A stretch of 64,000 bases of DNA from Azolla caroliniana (GCA_043228905.1 JBHGNT010000009.1:16306001-16370000), one strand, 5' to 3'; numbered from the stretch's first letter, positions 46,131 through 58,983 are shown. Program-made: numbers and translations. Notes: generated by a model not told the origin, from the letters alone.

Positions 46131-46960
46131 CACTCTTTGTCTCTATGATTGTAACTGCTTGAAGTGGGATTCCAAATCTGACGGCCATACTTGTGCTTCA
46201 TTTGGTTAGGAGAAAATCGAATAGGTCATCCAACGTTGTTCACTCATTCGCCGTAATCACTCGACGCAAAGTCTACCCCAGGAACAATCCCCATCTCTTG
46301 CTTCATTCAGCTAGATGACATTCGGGAGGATTAGTCGGCTATGTCCCTCTCGATGTTGTAGTCACCTAAAGCAGGATCAGCCTGGACAACGACACATAAT
46401 ATGTGATTGGCACTGTGAAATTGACAATCAGAATAGAACTAGCAATTAATTATGCTCAATCCGGCTAGGTGATATTCAGGAAGATCAGTCGACTTTGTCC
46501 CTCCATTGACCGTAGTCACCCTGGGCAAGTTTAGCACCCAATTGCCATTCCAAATCCAATCCAGTAATCAATCAGCCAATTGGCTGTAGTCACTCCGGAT
46601 AGAACTCGCCGATAGTTGAAGCTGATTTGACTCATGTCCAAAACTGACTAGATTATAAAACGCCGCATCAATTGTATAACTCTACGCCATTCGTATTTAG
46701 CGTAAGCTTCATTAGGGAGTTGAGTTATTCAATCCGCTCAATATCTTCCGTTCCCTCAATCTGAGTTACACGCTCATTGATGTGCGGTTGTTCTAATGCT
46801 TTAGCGGTGTCTGTTATGCTTGCAACACTTCCTCTTCTACTGACGATGTTGGTAAAATTAACGAATAAATAGTTATTAAGCTTTTGCATATGCTTTTTTA
46901 TCAGGTGCGCCAATGGGTTGTACCCCAACACTGTTTGTAGTTCACTCCGAAGAGAGCCTA
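46131..46960. other. degenerate repeat-rich spacer
   Basis: It contains several diverged copies of a block like ATTCAGCTAGATGACATTCG / TAGTCACC (46290-46380, 46447-46540). No gene recognised. It may be the leader or LTR of the copia remnant that follows. Confidence 0.35.
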
Positions 46961-46963
46961 GTC

Positions 46964-48240
46964 AAATGGCACAGAATGACATCAATATCTGGGTCATCAG
47001 AGATGAGCTTGAGGAAGTTCGACGGTTCGAACTTCAACTTCTAGAAGCAACAAATGCAAGACTATTTGATCGTCAAAGGTCAGATAGATCCCATCTAGTT
47101 CGAGAATCCTCTAGAAGAGTACAAACTGAATGAGTGGACAAAGTTAGATCGAATTGTCTAGGCCACCATTCAGATGCACTTGTCGAAGTCAATGTACTTC
47201 ACAATGCAACCATGTTCAATTGCCTTCCAACTATGGAAGACACTCTCAGACACTTATGAAAAGAAGGTCGCCACCACAAAGATATTTCTGATCTGGTGCC
47301 TTTACAACCTTCGAATGAAAGAATCTGACTCAGTATAGGCACACATCAACAAGTATGAAAGCCTAAGTTCCCAAATTTTGGCTCAGGGGACGACAATTGA
47401 TAATGAACTAAATGCAATGTTGCTAATGAGTAGTCTTGCCCTTTCATGGGAAACTTTCGTCACAACAATGTGTAATGTGTTGATTGTTGCAGTAAAATAC
47501 TTTGAAGTCACAAGCTCAATTTTGATTGAAGCAGCTGGGAGAAAATCGTTCTTAAACGATTCGACCAACGACGCCTACGTAGTACAAGGTTCGGCCAACC
47601 AAGCAAACAATTGAGAGAGAAGTTCTTTTGAACCGTCGATTAATACGCGAAGATTGTCGATTAATATGCAAAGCCAGAGCAAGTCTCGAGAGCTTGCAAT
47701 TATTGCAAGAAACCCAGACATATCAAGGTCAATTGTTGTCCACTCAAAGTCGAGAATGATAAAGCTCCTCGGCTCTTTAGCCAAACTATTGACAGACAAA
47801 CCGAATATTTTGTTCATAGAACACTCAGTCAAAACAAAAGTTCTTATTACGACTTAGGAATCGAGCACATAGCTCTTGGATTCGGGTGCGTCCTACCAGG
47901 TCACTCCTCATAGATCACAAATTCGGCAATATTCGGCTCGTCATTCCGACTCAGTTCAAGTCGGAAATTCGTAGCATTGTCCTATAATCGGAATCGGCAC
48001 AATAGTGCTTAACCTACCGAGTGGCTCTACAGTAGTACTACATAATGTTCAACATGTACATGAGCTCTCAAGACCACTGATTTTGGTCGCACAACTTGAC
48101 GAAGAAGGGGAAACCTCCTACTTCTCATCAGGAGGGTGGACACTCCATAGGGGGTACCTCCTGCTTGCTCGAGGTCTGAAGGTGCATTCATTGTACCCGT
48201 TGTATGTCTTCATTCAAACGTTGATGGTGTAACACTCTAC
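46964..48240 (+). pseudogene. copia gag-protease-preintegrase remnant
   Basis: Frame-shifted but readable: QQMQDYLIVKGQIDPI, EEYKLNEWTKLDRIV, stop, ATIQMHLSKSMYFTMQP, FQLWKTLSDTYEKK, AHINKYESLSSQILAQG, ALSWETFVTTMCN (UBN2-type gag). Near 47880 a protease remnant LDSGAS-like is followed by the pre-integrase part (HNVQHVHELSRPLILVAQLD). TAG codons at RIV*ATIQ and DSV*AHIN sit where Gln is expected. Lost after 48240. A lineage distinct from Copia-A and Copia-C. Confidence 0.75.
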
Positions 48241-49336
48241 ATATAATATCCCTACGATCCTCTTCACCAAATCACTTCGTTATTTCTACCAAATAACGGA
48301 CTATGTGAAGAACCACTCGTCTCTTGGTCCTTTCAGATATACATGAGTTACTTGACAACTTACTCTCGTTGGGGATCCCCATTTGATCACTAGATTTATC
48401 CAAAAAAATTAAGTGTCTTGCGAGAGTAGTTAATGTTATATAGACTACACTAAGAAATCACAGTCAAATGTTTTTAAATGTGACCTGCAAAGTGAGAAAT
48501 AATTCGTTTCGGACATTAGAATTACGGATCAAAGATGACAATTATCATTTCTTTATTCACAAATTTCTAAAAATGAAAAACTTTGGTACTGAAAATGAAA
48601 AAATAGATGGAAGGAATCTCCAATGGTGGAGGGAGCGTTGAATCTGTGTGATATGCCGCCTCGATTTGGTGGAAGGAACCTCCAATGGTGGAGGGAGCCT
48701 TGAATCTGTGTGATATGTCGCCTCGATTCGGTGGAAGGATCCTCGCCTCGGTGGAAAAAGCCTTAAATCACCGTGAGATAAATTGCAATCGGTGGAAGAA
48801 GTAAGAAAATCATTCTCGAAGAAGTCACTATTGGTTGTTATAAGAGGCCTCAGAACAGTCTCTAATCCTCAACTCAAGTCCTAAAACAGAAACCCTAACA
48901 AAACCAGAACACCTCAACTCAACCAAAAACCTGACATGGATGTCTGAGATATGCTCCCTAAACCTGAACAAACCTCATAGATTGGAGGAAAACCAGAAAC
49001 CTGACATGGATGTCTGAGATGAAGAGCTCAGAGGGATAGAGTAAGAGGAGTAAGAGGAGTTGGTTTGAGGAGAAGTGCCAAAAACGACGTGAGGGGAAAA
49101 TAGCCCTCAAAATGGAAAGAACATCTCCTCACGTGTTCCCCCCATTCCTTGTCTTAAATGACACTTGTACTACACTCACCCCACTCCCCAAAATCGATTT
49201 TATTTTTCTATGATTTTTTTTCTCAATTATTTAATAGTACTAATAGTATCGAAAGGACTGACATTTTTTGTGGCCAAAAACAATACTTTTCTGGTACACC
49301 GTAGCGTGCTTCCACCCTATTATGGGATCTACATGT
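48241..49336. other. no gene; contains a tandem duplication
   Basis: Two copies of a 62-bp block (48609-48735) with CTCCAATGGTGGAGGGAGC, plus repeats of CCAGAAACCTGACATGGATG (48930-49020). The rest is unrecognised. Confidence 0.5.
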
Positions 49337-50142
49337 GGAGGTGTCCGACTCGACGATGATCTATTGTGACAATCTCAGCAGTATCCACCTTGTGAAAAAT
49401 CCTATATTCCATGCCCGAACCAAGCACATTGAGGTGCACTACCATTTTGTCCACGAGCGTGTCCTTTTTGGTGAAGTCAAACTAGCGTATGTTCCCACGG
49501 ATCGGCAAATTGCCGACATCTTCACCAAGCCCCTTGGTCTCGACAAGTTGCGGCATTTCTCGAGTGAGCTGGGTTTGCGTCACCTCGACACGCTGAACTT
49601 GAGGGGGAGACAACAGGAGCGTAAACGTGAAAGGAGTGGTTACAGTGACCGCGATGCCGAGATGGATGAAGAATTCGATTTCGGGCCTGCTGAAGAAGCC
49701 GAAGAAGAAAACATGGGCCGTAATCGCAAGGAAGAGCCGAAGATAATCGAGCAAAGGGGAAATACAGGCAAGAAGGGCGTAAAGGCCAAGACCAAGACAT
49801 GGTCTAATGTTGTCAAGGGCCTGAAAATAGAAGACGAATTGGAGACAACCAATTTGGGTGAAAGTGGAATTGAATTGATAGTGACCGATTCAATCGAAAT
49901 GTTCGATTCAGACATTACGAATTGACTGAGGGTCAAGCGAAGGAAAGGGCAACGAAAGAGGCGTGAACACCGCGACAGCAAGGGAGCTGAGAAGGGCCAC
50001 ATGAGCAGACAAGCGGACCGGAAGGGTGGAAGTGCACGGAATCGAACGGGTCAAGGAGCGCGAACGAGGCGTGAAGCCAGGAGAGGCCGGAGCGAAGATC
50101 CGGGAAAAGTAGATGGAACCTCAAGTTGAGCTTGAGGGAGAG
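49337..50142 (+). pseudogene. Copia-C-family 3' end: RNase H tail and extension
   Basis: Begins inside RNase H (MIYCDNLSSIHLVKNPIFHA, then TKPLGLDKLRHFSSELGLRH). It continues without a stop through the acidic extension to 49925 (NLRGRQQERKRERSG, EEFDFGPAEEAEEEN, KKGVKAKTKTWSNVVKG, KIEDELETTN). The frame here is open for 195 codons, which shows that the extension was coding in this family. Followed by a purine tract and LTR; 5' truncated. Confidence 0.85.
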
Positions 50143-50551
50143 TATTGAGAAACAAGCTCAACATTGGGTGTGTAACCCAATGCGTAGACTGGGTGCGTAA
50201 AACTGTACGCACAATATGACCGTAGCGGTGTGTAAACTGAGAGGCCGTTAGAATGTTATTCCTCGTAAGGAATAATTTTGGGAGTAAGTGTAGGATGCTC
50301 ATTTATGAGCGGTCAAGTACTTGTGTCAGCCCAATAGTCAGGGCTTGTATAAAAGGTGCTCACCGAGCACGAAGTATGTACAGAGGATATACAGAGAATT
50401 ATTTTTTAATATAGTTTCGTGTTATGCTCTCTCTCACTGTCTCTCCCTCTCCTTCTATGTGATTTCTGCGTTTTACCGAGTTGTCGTACTTCCGAACCGT
50501 GTACTCTGTGTCTTTCGCATACGCTTCCTTCTGCACACGTATTCTTTTACA
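50143..50551 (+). repeat. Copia-C-family 3' LTR
   Basis: About 409 bp, TATTGAGAAACAAGCTCAAC to TTCTTTTACA, colinear with the Copia-C LTR. The first G of the usual TGTTGAG is mutated to A. Confidence 0.85.
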
Positions 50552-50639
50552 ATAATAAATTATATGTATTTAATTAATCAATCAAACAAATTTCGTAAAT
50601 GATCTTTAAGATTTGCCCACTAAAATTTAGCTAAACAAA

Positions 50640-51264
50640 TAACTAAATAGCTATGGCCATTTTAGCTACATGTTAGCTATAATAGTGCTTCCATTCCCAT
50701 GCTTTAACCCTTCAGCACAACGCCTAGAAGCATATAGACGTGAGATATCACTTGGCTTGATTCTGATCCCTTCGGCACCAGATGGGCATAACGAAGAATC
50801 ACTCCAATTGAGTCGGACATTCAGGATGGTTTCGGACAATCGACAATCAACATAGTCGACTTGACTTCAGACTCTCCGATTGGGATTCCCTTTTGGACTA
50901 GTTTATTTAGCTTTAGCTCTTCCGACCCCGGTCGACTCGACCTTTTCTTCCTGGATGTTGTTGATTCGAACAAAAGCTGACTTGTTCAACAACCCTTTGC
51001 ATAAATCCGTCTTTTCTCTTTATTCGCTTGATTACAGTTTTTTTCTTGTATACGCCCATTACAGAGGAGTGTCGAATACGGGAAGTAATGGATGTATTCA
51101 CACTATCCTATTTGGACATACTAGGTTTTAGGCTATTTATGTAAATAGTGGAAAGGGTAGTTTCCCTAAGTCAGTTGGTATTTAAAATGACCCTTGTAAC
51201 TATTAGAGTGTAGAATACTACAATATAACTTACCACAGGATACTTTATGGTCATGCTCGTAACA
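50640..51264 (-). repeat. diverged LTR related to Gypsy-D
   Basis: The end GTAGAATACTACAATATAAC, TTACCACAGGATACTTTATGG, TCATGCTCGTAACA parallels the Gypsy-D LTR end (27312-27366) with about 15-20% differences by eye. The other end is uncertain. No matching second LTR is in the window. Confidence 0.55.
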
Positions 51265-51279
51265 TAGTTCATCTTTGCA

Positions 51280-51930
51280 ACTTTAGAATTCAATGAATAA
51301 AAAGGCGACTAGATGTAATTGCTCAATTGCCTTGGTTATGCAGCGAGATACTTCAAATCCAAAACTGAGTGCATCAACTTTCATGATAAAAGACTATCGT
51401 AGGTTAGCATGCATCACCATAATGGAGACAAGTGTACAATAGCTCACTTTGAGTTGTCATACACCTTGCCTACATTTGAAGTCAATGTAAACAACCGGTT
51501 CATTTGTACAAGTTGTGTATGAGAGGCAACACAATCTTGGGATAAGTCTCGATGAACTTTTGGTAGAAATTTCCAAATCCCAAGAAATATTGCTCATCCT
51601 GCACTAAACAAGGTGTCTACTAGCCTAAAATAACATGAACTTCATTCGATCCATCGAAATAGCTTCGAATGAAAGCAACATATTCCAGTAAACACTACAT
51701 ATGTTGAGGAGCATGGAAATCATGCTACTCCACTTGAGTTTTTTCCGCAAACGAAGATGTCATGCACCATAGATAAACCATCGTTAAAAAATAAAATGTG
51801 CAGGAGGTTTGTGAAAAACATCATTTGCAATGTGTTGAGAAGCTGTCAATGCATTTGGGAGACCTTAGAGCCAATTTTATATGTATCTTGAAATCTCAAA
51901 TGGTGCCTGATGTTATATGTACCATAGATT
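51280..51930 (-). pseudogene. decayed gypsy reverse transcriptase / RNase H
   Basis: Minus-strand pieces in changing frames: LPNALTASQHIANDVF near 51830, then EQYFLGFGNFYQKFIET near 51570 and PLIHNLYKMN-like text near 51490. These match the segment between the FGLTNAP motif and the post-RT FLGFANFYR motif of gypsy elements. Many stops; a relic. Confidence 0.5.
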
Positions 51931-52222
51931 TTCCATGAACAAATACACAGGAAGGTCTAAATGTATAAATACGTCATATTAATCGGTATACATATATGCA
52001 TATTACATATAAATATACACATATACAATACATATAGATACATTATACATTATACATTATACATTATACATATACATATACATATACATTATACATTATA
52101 CATTATACATTATACATATACTGTATACATATGACACAAGTAGAAACAAAGCATTGAGAGATACAGAGAGAGACAGAGAGACTGGACGGGTTCAATGAAA
52201 GTTCAAGTACTTTAGAATAGTA
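51931..52222. other. upstream region of transporter gene
   Basis: ATACATTATACATT minisatellite at about 52018-52130, then a GA-rich stretch that may be the 5' UTR. TATA-like sequences are everywhere, so no promoter can be singled out. Confidence 0.5.
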
Positions 52223-55200
52223 ATGATGGTGTTGTGGCGATGGAGATCAGCGATGAAATGGATCCAGAGATTGACGAACAACTTCGGATCCCCATTTCTC
52301 ATCCTCATCACTTGTATATATTGGACACAGGTCAGTCATAAAAACAACTAGAAATAAAACTCGTTAATTCTCTATTTTCTCGTGGTTAGTTTCCTTTTTC
52401 AATAATCTCATAAAACATACAAATAGTATAGATCTCTTAGACTCACCCATTAAAGTTATATATGTTGCATTCTTTTGATGATGGTCTTAAGAAATTTTTC
52501 TTTTTTCCTAATATTTTTCCCACTTTCTTGTTTGTGGAATTGCAGTTTCTTTTGAAAATCTCACACAATTTAGCCAAATATATGTGTTTTGTACGCCTTA
52601 ATATGTTGTTGGATTTTTTGCAAAATTTAAGATCAATATTTAATCACAATTATGGCCACAATCACACTTTATTTGATAATATGATACAATTTAGCTAAAT
52701 ATATATGCCTTTCATTAGAGTTCTTAGATTCTCCTCAAAATGGTTTTTACAATGCATCATCCCAACACTCATCATAGACTTAATTTTGAATAATTGCATA
52801 CAATTAATCATATATATATATGTATATGTATGCATTCTGAGAATATTTTGTTATATTCGTCATAATTAGTTTGAGAAGAGTTGATTATAATGTTGCCCAT
52901 TGGGATTTGATAGTCATCGTGAACCAATTATACATGGTGACATATGCATATGATAGTGTATGTGTTGTTTCCTTCTTGGAATTTCGTACGATTTATTACC
53001 TGAACAAAAAGCTTCATGATTTCCTAGGGAAAATAAGCATGAAATTATGGATTTGTAATATATGTGTGGTACACTTCTGAGTGTATATCATTAACAGGGT
53101 TTTAGGTCACTCCCATGGATGACAATATCTTATCAACTCAAAGATGAACTTAAACTTACTCCCTCGGCCTCACAATTCTCCATGACAGTAGCATTTCTGC
53201 CATGGAACATCAAACCACTTTATGGGTGAGTCTATGGGTTTGAACTGTACTCTTATCGATGAACTGATGAAATCCTTTTCCTCTCAATTTTGTTTTTTTA
53301 TTGTTTTTTGCTTTGTTTTGCTAGGATTTTGTCAGATTGCATACCAATCAATGGAAGCCGACGGATTTCTTATCTTATTTTATCGAGCATTCTTTCTTTT
53401 ATCCCTTGGGTTTTACTTGGAGTTTTTGAAAATATGAGGATGTCAGCGATATGCATGATTGGCCTTTTGACGTTACAAAATTTTGGAACAGCCATGGCGG
53501 ATGTTGTAATTGATGCAATGATTGCAGAAGCTGCAAGAGAAGAGAGGTTCAGTAAATTTCCCTTTTGTCTGACATGTTCAAACTAGAGAGCATATTCGAT
53601 AAGTTGTGTGTCCATGTTCTTCCATGTATATTGTTGTGTATATATAGACATTATGATAGGAATAGTGACAGAGGGAGGTTAATCTTTTTTGAGCTTCGTA
53701 AAAGATAAGCTTTTTGAGGAAGAATGAAAATTACACAAACATCTGCGCCAGATTCAATTTTCCTATTCTTTTAATTTCTTCACAGCATAGTATATATTAA
53801 AGGTAAACTATTTGTTTGGAGGGTGGGTATATATAACTTTTCGTGCTCCCATTATTACCACAATGTTTCTGAAATTCTGTTTTCTTTGCTGTCATCCTTT
53901 GATTGCCCATAGTTTTTGTGTTTGTATTTATCTATACAGGGTTTACAGTTTATTTATGCACAACCTTACAAAGCTCATTATAAAAGGATTTTGATCTGGT
54001 TTTGATTACTCTTGGAAGCATTCTATTTCACCTTGCTAGATGTGTTTATACTGGATGGAGGAAATGATATTAGGTAGTTTTATAATGAAGGCTTTATTCA
54101 TATGTCTGAAAAGGAAAGGAAGAACGAAGGGAGAGACAATTCTATAACCATTTAACTGGTTCTATTCAGACTATATAAGAAAGTTCTGCATTTTTGGTAT
54201 AGCTGAGACCTCGTTCTGCAGGACTGAATATGCTGGAGACCTTCAGTCTATGTCATGGTTTGCAATGGCATTAGGTGGCATATTTGGTAGCATGATTGGT
54301 GGTTTCGCTCTCTCTTCACTTGGTGTAAAGAGGATTTTTCTCCTTTTCTCCATGTTTCCAGTGCTACAACTTGTGACATGCACATTTGTCGATGAAAGAA
54401 AGCTTGCAACTGCAATCAAAAGATTGCACACTGCAGATGTCGACATATTGGATAACGCATGTGCTAACAGAAATCATCATGGGAGTTCTAACATCATAGT
54501 AAATGACCATAGAAAGAGCAAAAATAATGATTTTCCTCTTAAAGGATTGTTGCAATCATGTAATATTGATGAGGCCGATGAAAATAAAGGGTTGATGCCT
54601 AAGGATGGGGAGGAACGATACACTTTAATCCATGGAAAAGAAGATGATGATTGGGTGGAGGTTGAATCTGAAATGGCAAAGGATGATAGTGCTACTGAAG
54701 GACATGAATGTGAGCTCCATTGTCCAGAAAGCATAAACATTGCCAAAGCACAGAATGAAGAGAGCACGGAAATAATATCACAAGATGATCAACAACAATC
54801 TTGGATTTTAAAAATAAAGGAAACATTTGTTAAGCTCCATCAGACCATACAACGACCAGAGATCCGAAGGTAAAGAGTCTCTCATGTTTGTGCTTCTTTT
54901 TGTTTATGTTTCTTGTTTTTCTCTCATTTTTTTAATTAATATATTTTTGGCATTATGTGGCAAGGCCAATGCTATGGTTCTTCTTGGCTCAAATTAGTGT
55001 ACCAAGTCTTTCGACAATGATGTTCTACTACCAAACCAATCATTTGCATTTGGATGCATCTTTCTTGGGGACATCACGTTTTGTCGGCTGGGGATCTTTG
55101 ATGCTAGGAACATTGATGTACAACCAGTATCTTAAGAATGTGCCATTGAGGAAGATTCTCGGGTCAGTATGTTCTTTCCTGGAAAACTTACTTTTAATGT

Positions 55201-56269
55201 GCTCAAATTATTTTCCTGAGTAGTGAAGTGCTTAATAAGCACAAAAGCTTCCGTATGTTAGTATCTCCGACAAAATACACAATTTAATGTGCAAAACTCT
55301 AAAATAAAGCCACACTAGGAGAATGACTATTCATCTGGAACCATCATGAGGCTATTCAATATTGCATTGGTTACCTTTTTGCCCCCATCTAGCATTCCGT
55401 TTACAAAGAAGAATCGATGCATGCAAAAAGGTGCTCTTTTCGTATGTTCAATGTGCTGAACTTGTGAATGAAATTCATGAGCTTAGTACTGATGAGGCGG
55501 AGACGGTGATGAAACAAGTGAAAAATACAAAACAAGGATGTTACCTTGGTAATTGTTTTGCCATAAAAGCTTTTCAATCAGTATATGTGAAAGTGTGCAT
55601 GGTAGGACCTATACATTACAATAATTTTACCTTCTTTGATAAGAACAAAATTGACCTATGAGAACCCGGAAAAAATTATATCCTCATGAATCGTAACTGT
55701 ATAGGTGGACGCACATTGTGCTGGCATTGATCACTCTGTCCGATGTCATACTCGTGAGTGGCTTGAATAAACAATTTGGTATTCCAGATAAAGTGTTTAT
55801 TATTGGGGCTTCAGCATTGGGAGATGCAATAAACCAATTCAAGTTTGTCCTTTCTATCCTTCTCATTGATTGATTTTCTTTGTATTTATGATGTGAATGT
55901 TTCCATTTATTAGTGACTTCTTCGTTTTTAAGATTGTCCTTCATTTCATTATTTATATATATATAAATGTATATATTTGTCCCTTGGTTCAACAGATTTA
56001 TGCCATTCTTGGTTCTTTCTGGACAATTGTGTGAACCCGGTATCGAAGGAACGCTCTTTGCTCTTTTCATGTCTTTAAATAACCTTGGTGCAACTTTAAG
56101 CTCTTTATTTGGAGCTAGTCTTGCCTCAACCCTTCATATATCATCAAACGAATTTGAAAACTTCAGTATGGGCATCTGCATTCAGGCTCTATTCACTCTT
56201 TTGCCGGTCTTTTTCCTTCACTTAATACCTCATAATGATAATAGTACTCTGGGAAAGAAAAAAGTCTAA
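52223..56269 (+). CDS. folate-biopterin transporter family protein
   Basis: Seven exons: 52223-52330, 53098-53225, 53325-53546, 54222-54869, 54965-55162, 55705-55842, 55996-56269. They sum to 1716 bp (571 residues plus stop), with GT/AG at every intron and phases that agree. Family marks: WTQGFRSLPWMTISYQLKDE, PLYGILSDCIPINGSRR, GTAMADVVIDAMIAEAA, AGDLQSMSWFAMALGG, MFYYQTNHLHLDASFLGTS, SALGDAINQFKFMPFLVLSG, PGIEGTLFALFMSLNNLG. Plant members (FBT/BT1 family, major-facilitator type) are about 12-helix membrane proteins carrying folates or pterins. A hydrophilic acidic loop spans about residues 215-360, all in exon 4. The start (MMVLWRW) is preferred because a TGA lies in frame 24 bases upstream. 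No clear chloroplast transit peptide precedes the first helix, unlike the known plastid member, so location and substrate stay open. No disabling change is seen. Confidence 0.9.
55163..55704 (+). other. intron 5 of transporter with an open stretch
   Basis: A 99-codon open frame (55362-55661) inside the intron reads RRIDACKKVLFSYVQCAELV and similar. It has no recognised family and no splice support, and is listed only as unexplained. Confidence 0.3.
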
Positions 56270-57099
56270 GATGGTAGCATCACTAGAAAATGAAAATCCA
56301 ACACATTACAATTGTTTCCCCCCCAGCCCAACATTTGGGCAGATGTTACTACAATTTTACATTATTGTATACCATATAAGTTACTCTTTTGCAACCATTA
56401 GTGTATGCTGGTTCTTATTGTTCACAAATTGAATATAAGAACAGCCACTCATTGTGATTCAAAAAACATTTCTAATCTCTTTTACATTGGAGAAAATATT
56501 TGATTTTGCCTTGGGTACGTTCTGTATTGTAATTAGCAGAATAAACATATAGTAAGTGCATACACAAATGTCACGATTAAGGTCTCACAAAGAAAATGAA
56601 CCTTAAGACTTAGTAGTGTATGGAGATGTGACATCAAGGACAAAAATGTGCATATCAGATCTTTTATTTTTATAATTGTTTTTGGTGCATTTCCACATTG
56701 CCGGGAGTTATAATTGTGTACTACCAAAGCTAAAAGAATGTAAAATGTGACACTTTCCAAACTATGTTGCTCAAATTGCAAGCTCATTGTAGAACATTAG
56801 CTCACAAAACCGATGATAAACAAGGTTAACAAACTTCGAAGAAATTTTGAGAGTAAAGCACAAAAGAAATCTTGAAAGTTGAACATGATTTGTAGAACAA
56901 AGATATGGAGATCCACTTTGGTTGTACACTAAGATGAGGGTTATGCAATTCCGAATGATATACTTGCACTTTTCATTAGAGTGCATGCCTTGCAACATAT
57001 CATTATCTAATGCTTGGTGGTGATTTTTTAATGGGAAACTAATAGATTTTTGAATAAGAATCTTTATGAGAGGAAATGCAACAAACTTAGGATATATAA
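56270..57099. other. transporter 3' flank, no gene seen
   Basis: AT-rich sequence with no coding motif. The 3' UTR presumably lies in the first few hundred bases. The minus-strand open frames here have no recognisable domains. Confidence 0.4.
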
Positions 57100-58515
57100 A
57101 GTATTGACGGATAGAGCAAATAAAAGACAAGAAGGCTAGGATGCGATATAAATTTAAAATAATGAAAGGACTTATTTCAATTGCCAAGAGCTTATATTGT
57201 GAACGAAAGATCAAGAGTTCAAATTCTCTTTGAAAGAGAGATGCTATTTTTATTTGCATGAGGAGCTCCACATGTCTATAAAATGGACAGAGACCTTATT
57301 GTCAAGGGTCAAAATTTTGGATCCAAGTGGACATGTTACTAGAATTCCAACGAGCTTGCGGGGTTACGAATCAAGAGGGCATCCAAGAACAACAACATCA
57401 AGAGGCAATGAAGTTATTGTCTTTTGGGATGTTTCTCTGAAACTCAAGGATCTTTCTCGGAACCTCTACTCGCTAAAGTATATTCTTACTATCTTATTTA
57501 CCTTTCCTTATGAACCGCTACATGTAGCAAAGTTGAGATAATTTCATATTGTATCTTCTCAATTCATGAACTTTAATGTCGTACTTTATTTTGATTTATG
57601 TATACAATTATTTCTTGTAAACCTTCTATCTAAAATTATTCAAGATCAAATGAGGATTGTGGATTTTTCTCCACAAAAATCCAAGCTTGGAGTGCGAAGT
57701 TACACAATTTGGAGCTAAATCGATGAAAGAGTGTATGAAATATCACACCAAAAAGCTTGCCTCACCAACAAGTCAAAGATTTCACCTCGAGGGTCACTAC
57801 AAAACTTTTGGATCTCAATTCCAATCATCGAATGGGAACTTACGAGCCGACATTGTCATGATCTAGGAAGCAAACATAAGGAAACAAGTTTAAATTACAT
57901 ACATAGAAAATATTGAAGGAAAAGGCAAAAGTACAAAAAGAAGGTCATGGGACAAGAGAGTCAAAGAAAATAAAAAGACTTATGTCAATCATCAAGACCT
58001 TACATTAGAAGCACAAGGTTAGAGGTTTGAATCTCGTAATGGATGATTAAGGGAGAAAGGTGATTTATATTAAGTAGCAAGTAGCAAGGTATATGGTCAA
58101 GGTTGAGGTATATGGTAAATATGATTAAAGGATGTAATATTTTTCGTGTCAACCCAATTTCAAAGTCAAGTACTCTAAAAAGAAGCTTACTATTTTAGTA
58201 AGGGACATCTTCAAACCTATAAAAGGGAGAGGAGAGCTCATTGTTGGGGGTCGAATTTTAGATTAAAGTGGACGCATTGCCAAAATCTTTAATGACCTTG
58301 GGGTAGTGAACCAACAGGGCCTTAGAGGGCAATGAATCAAGAGGGTGTTTGAGATCACCAATGACAAGAGGCAACGAAACTGTCTCACTGATCAATCTAA
58401 ATAGAAACTAGAGGATATCCTTTGAAGCTCTAACCACAATTCCTAAATCTCTATCTTCTTCTATTCTTACCTTTCAATCCACTCCATGTAACCAATCAAC
58501 ATATTGCATGTCTCA
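57100..58515 (+). repeat. diverged repeat pair, possible small LTR element
   Basis: 57100-57540 and 57900-58515 share blocks in the same order: GACTTAT plus a B-box-like TTGAATCTC or TTCAAATTCTC; CTATAAAATGGAC or CTATAAAAGGGAG; GGTC(A/G)AATTTT(A/G)GAT; AATCAAGAGGG; AAGAGGCAA. Between them are about 360 bp without coding capacity. The TATA boxes inside suggest LTRs of a miniature element (TRIM-like), but termini, primer site and purine tract were not found. The left part is related to 1834-2065. Confidence 0.45.
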
Positions 58516-58562
58516 TGCTCAACTTCGAGAAGGCATATCATAGGGTTCAGTGTCATGATATT

Positions 58563-58983
58563 GCATGGTATGGCTCCAAAAGAATTTAAACCCATGACCT
58601 TGTGTTACATGGGTTGAAGCCATACCATTAAACTATGCATTGTAATACGATATTATTTTTTATTATTTCACTATACGAAATTCATGTATATGCCAGATTA
58701 CTCTCTAATATTCTAGAAACTTTAGGAGTACTCAGTACAGTACTATAAATAGAGGCACATGACATTCCAATTTGGTTCAACACCAGTCTTAAGCCTCCTA
58801 ACCGTTCTTGTATTCGTCTTCATATAATAATATCTGTCTTGTTGTCATCATTCTCTGTCTCTCTCTATCTTCCCCTCTCGTGATTCTCACACACTCTTTC
58901 CCTTCTTAATACTAATCCTCATTCTTCTCCTCTATCTTTAGTACTAATTCTCCTTCCTCTAGTACTATCCCTTATAGCTTGAA
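58563..58983 (+). repeat. Gypsy-E 5' LTR region
   Basis: Opens with a tRNA-like motif on the minus strand (B box complement 58582-58593, A box complement 58624-58635), then CTATAAATAGAGGCACATGA (TATA box near 58742) and a pyrimidine-rich part with CTTAATACTAATCCTC. The last part resembles the sequence just before gag at 59500-59545, so the original 5' LTR and leader ran on into it. Start not fixed. Confidence 0.55.

Noticed and set aside
50675-51269. A target duplication TAGTT around the old Gypsy-D-like LTR
   Set aside because: The left side reads only TAGCT and the LTR start is not fixed, so the match is not convincing.
55684-56070. 128-codon minus-strand frame
   Set aside because: Antisense to transporter exons 6 and 7.
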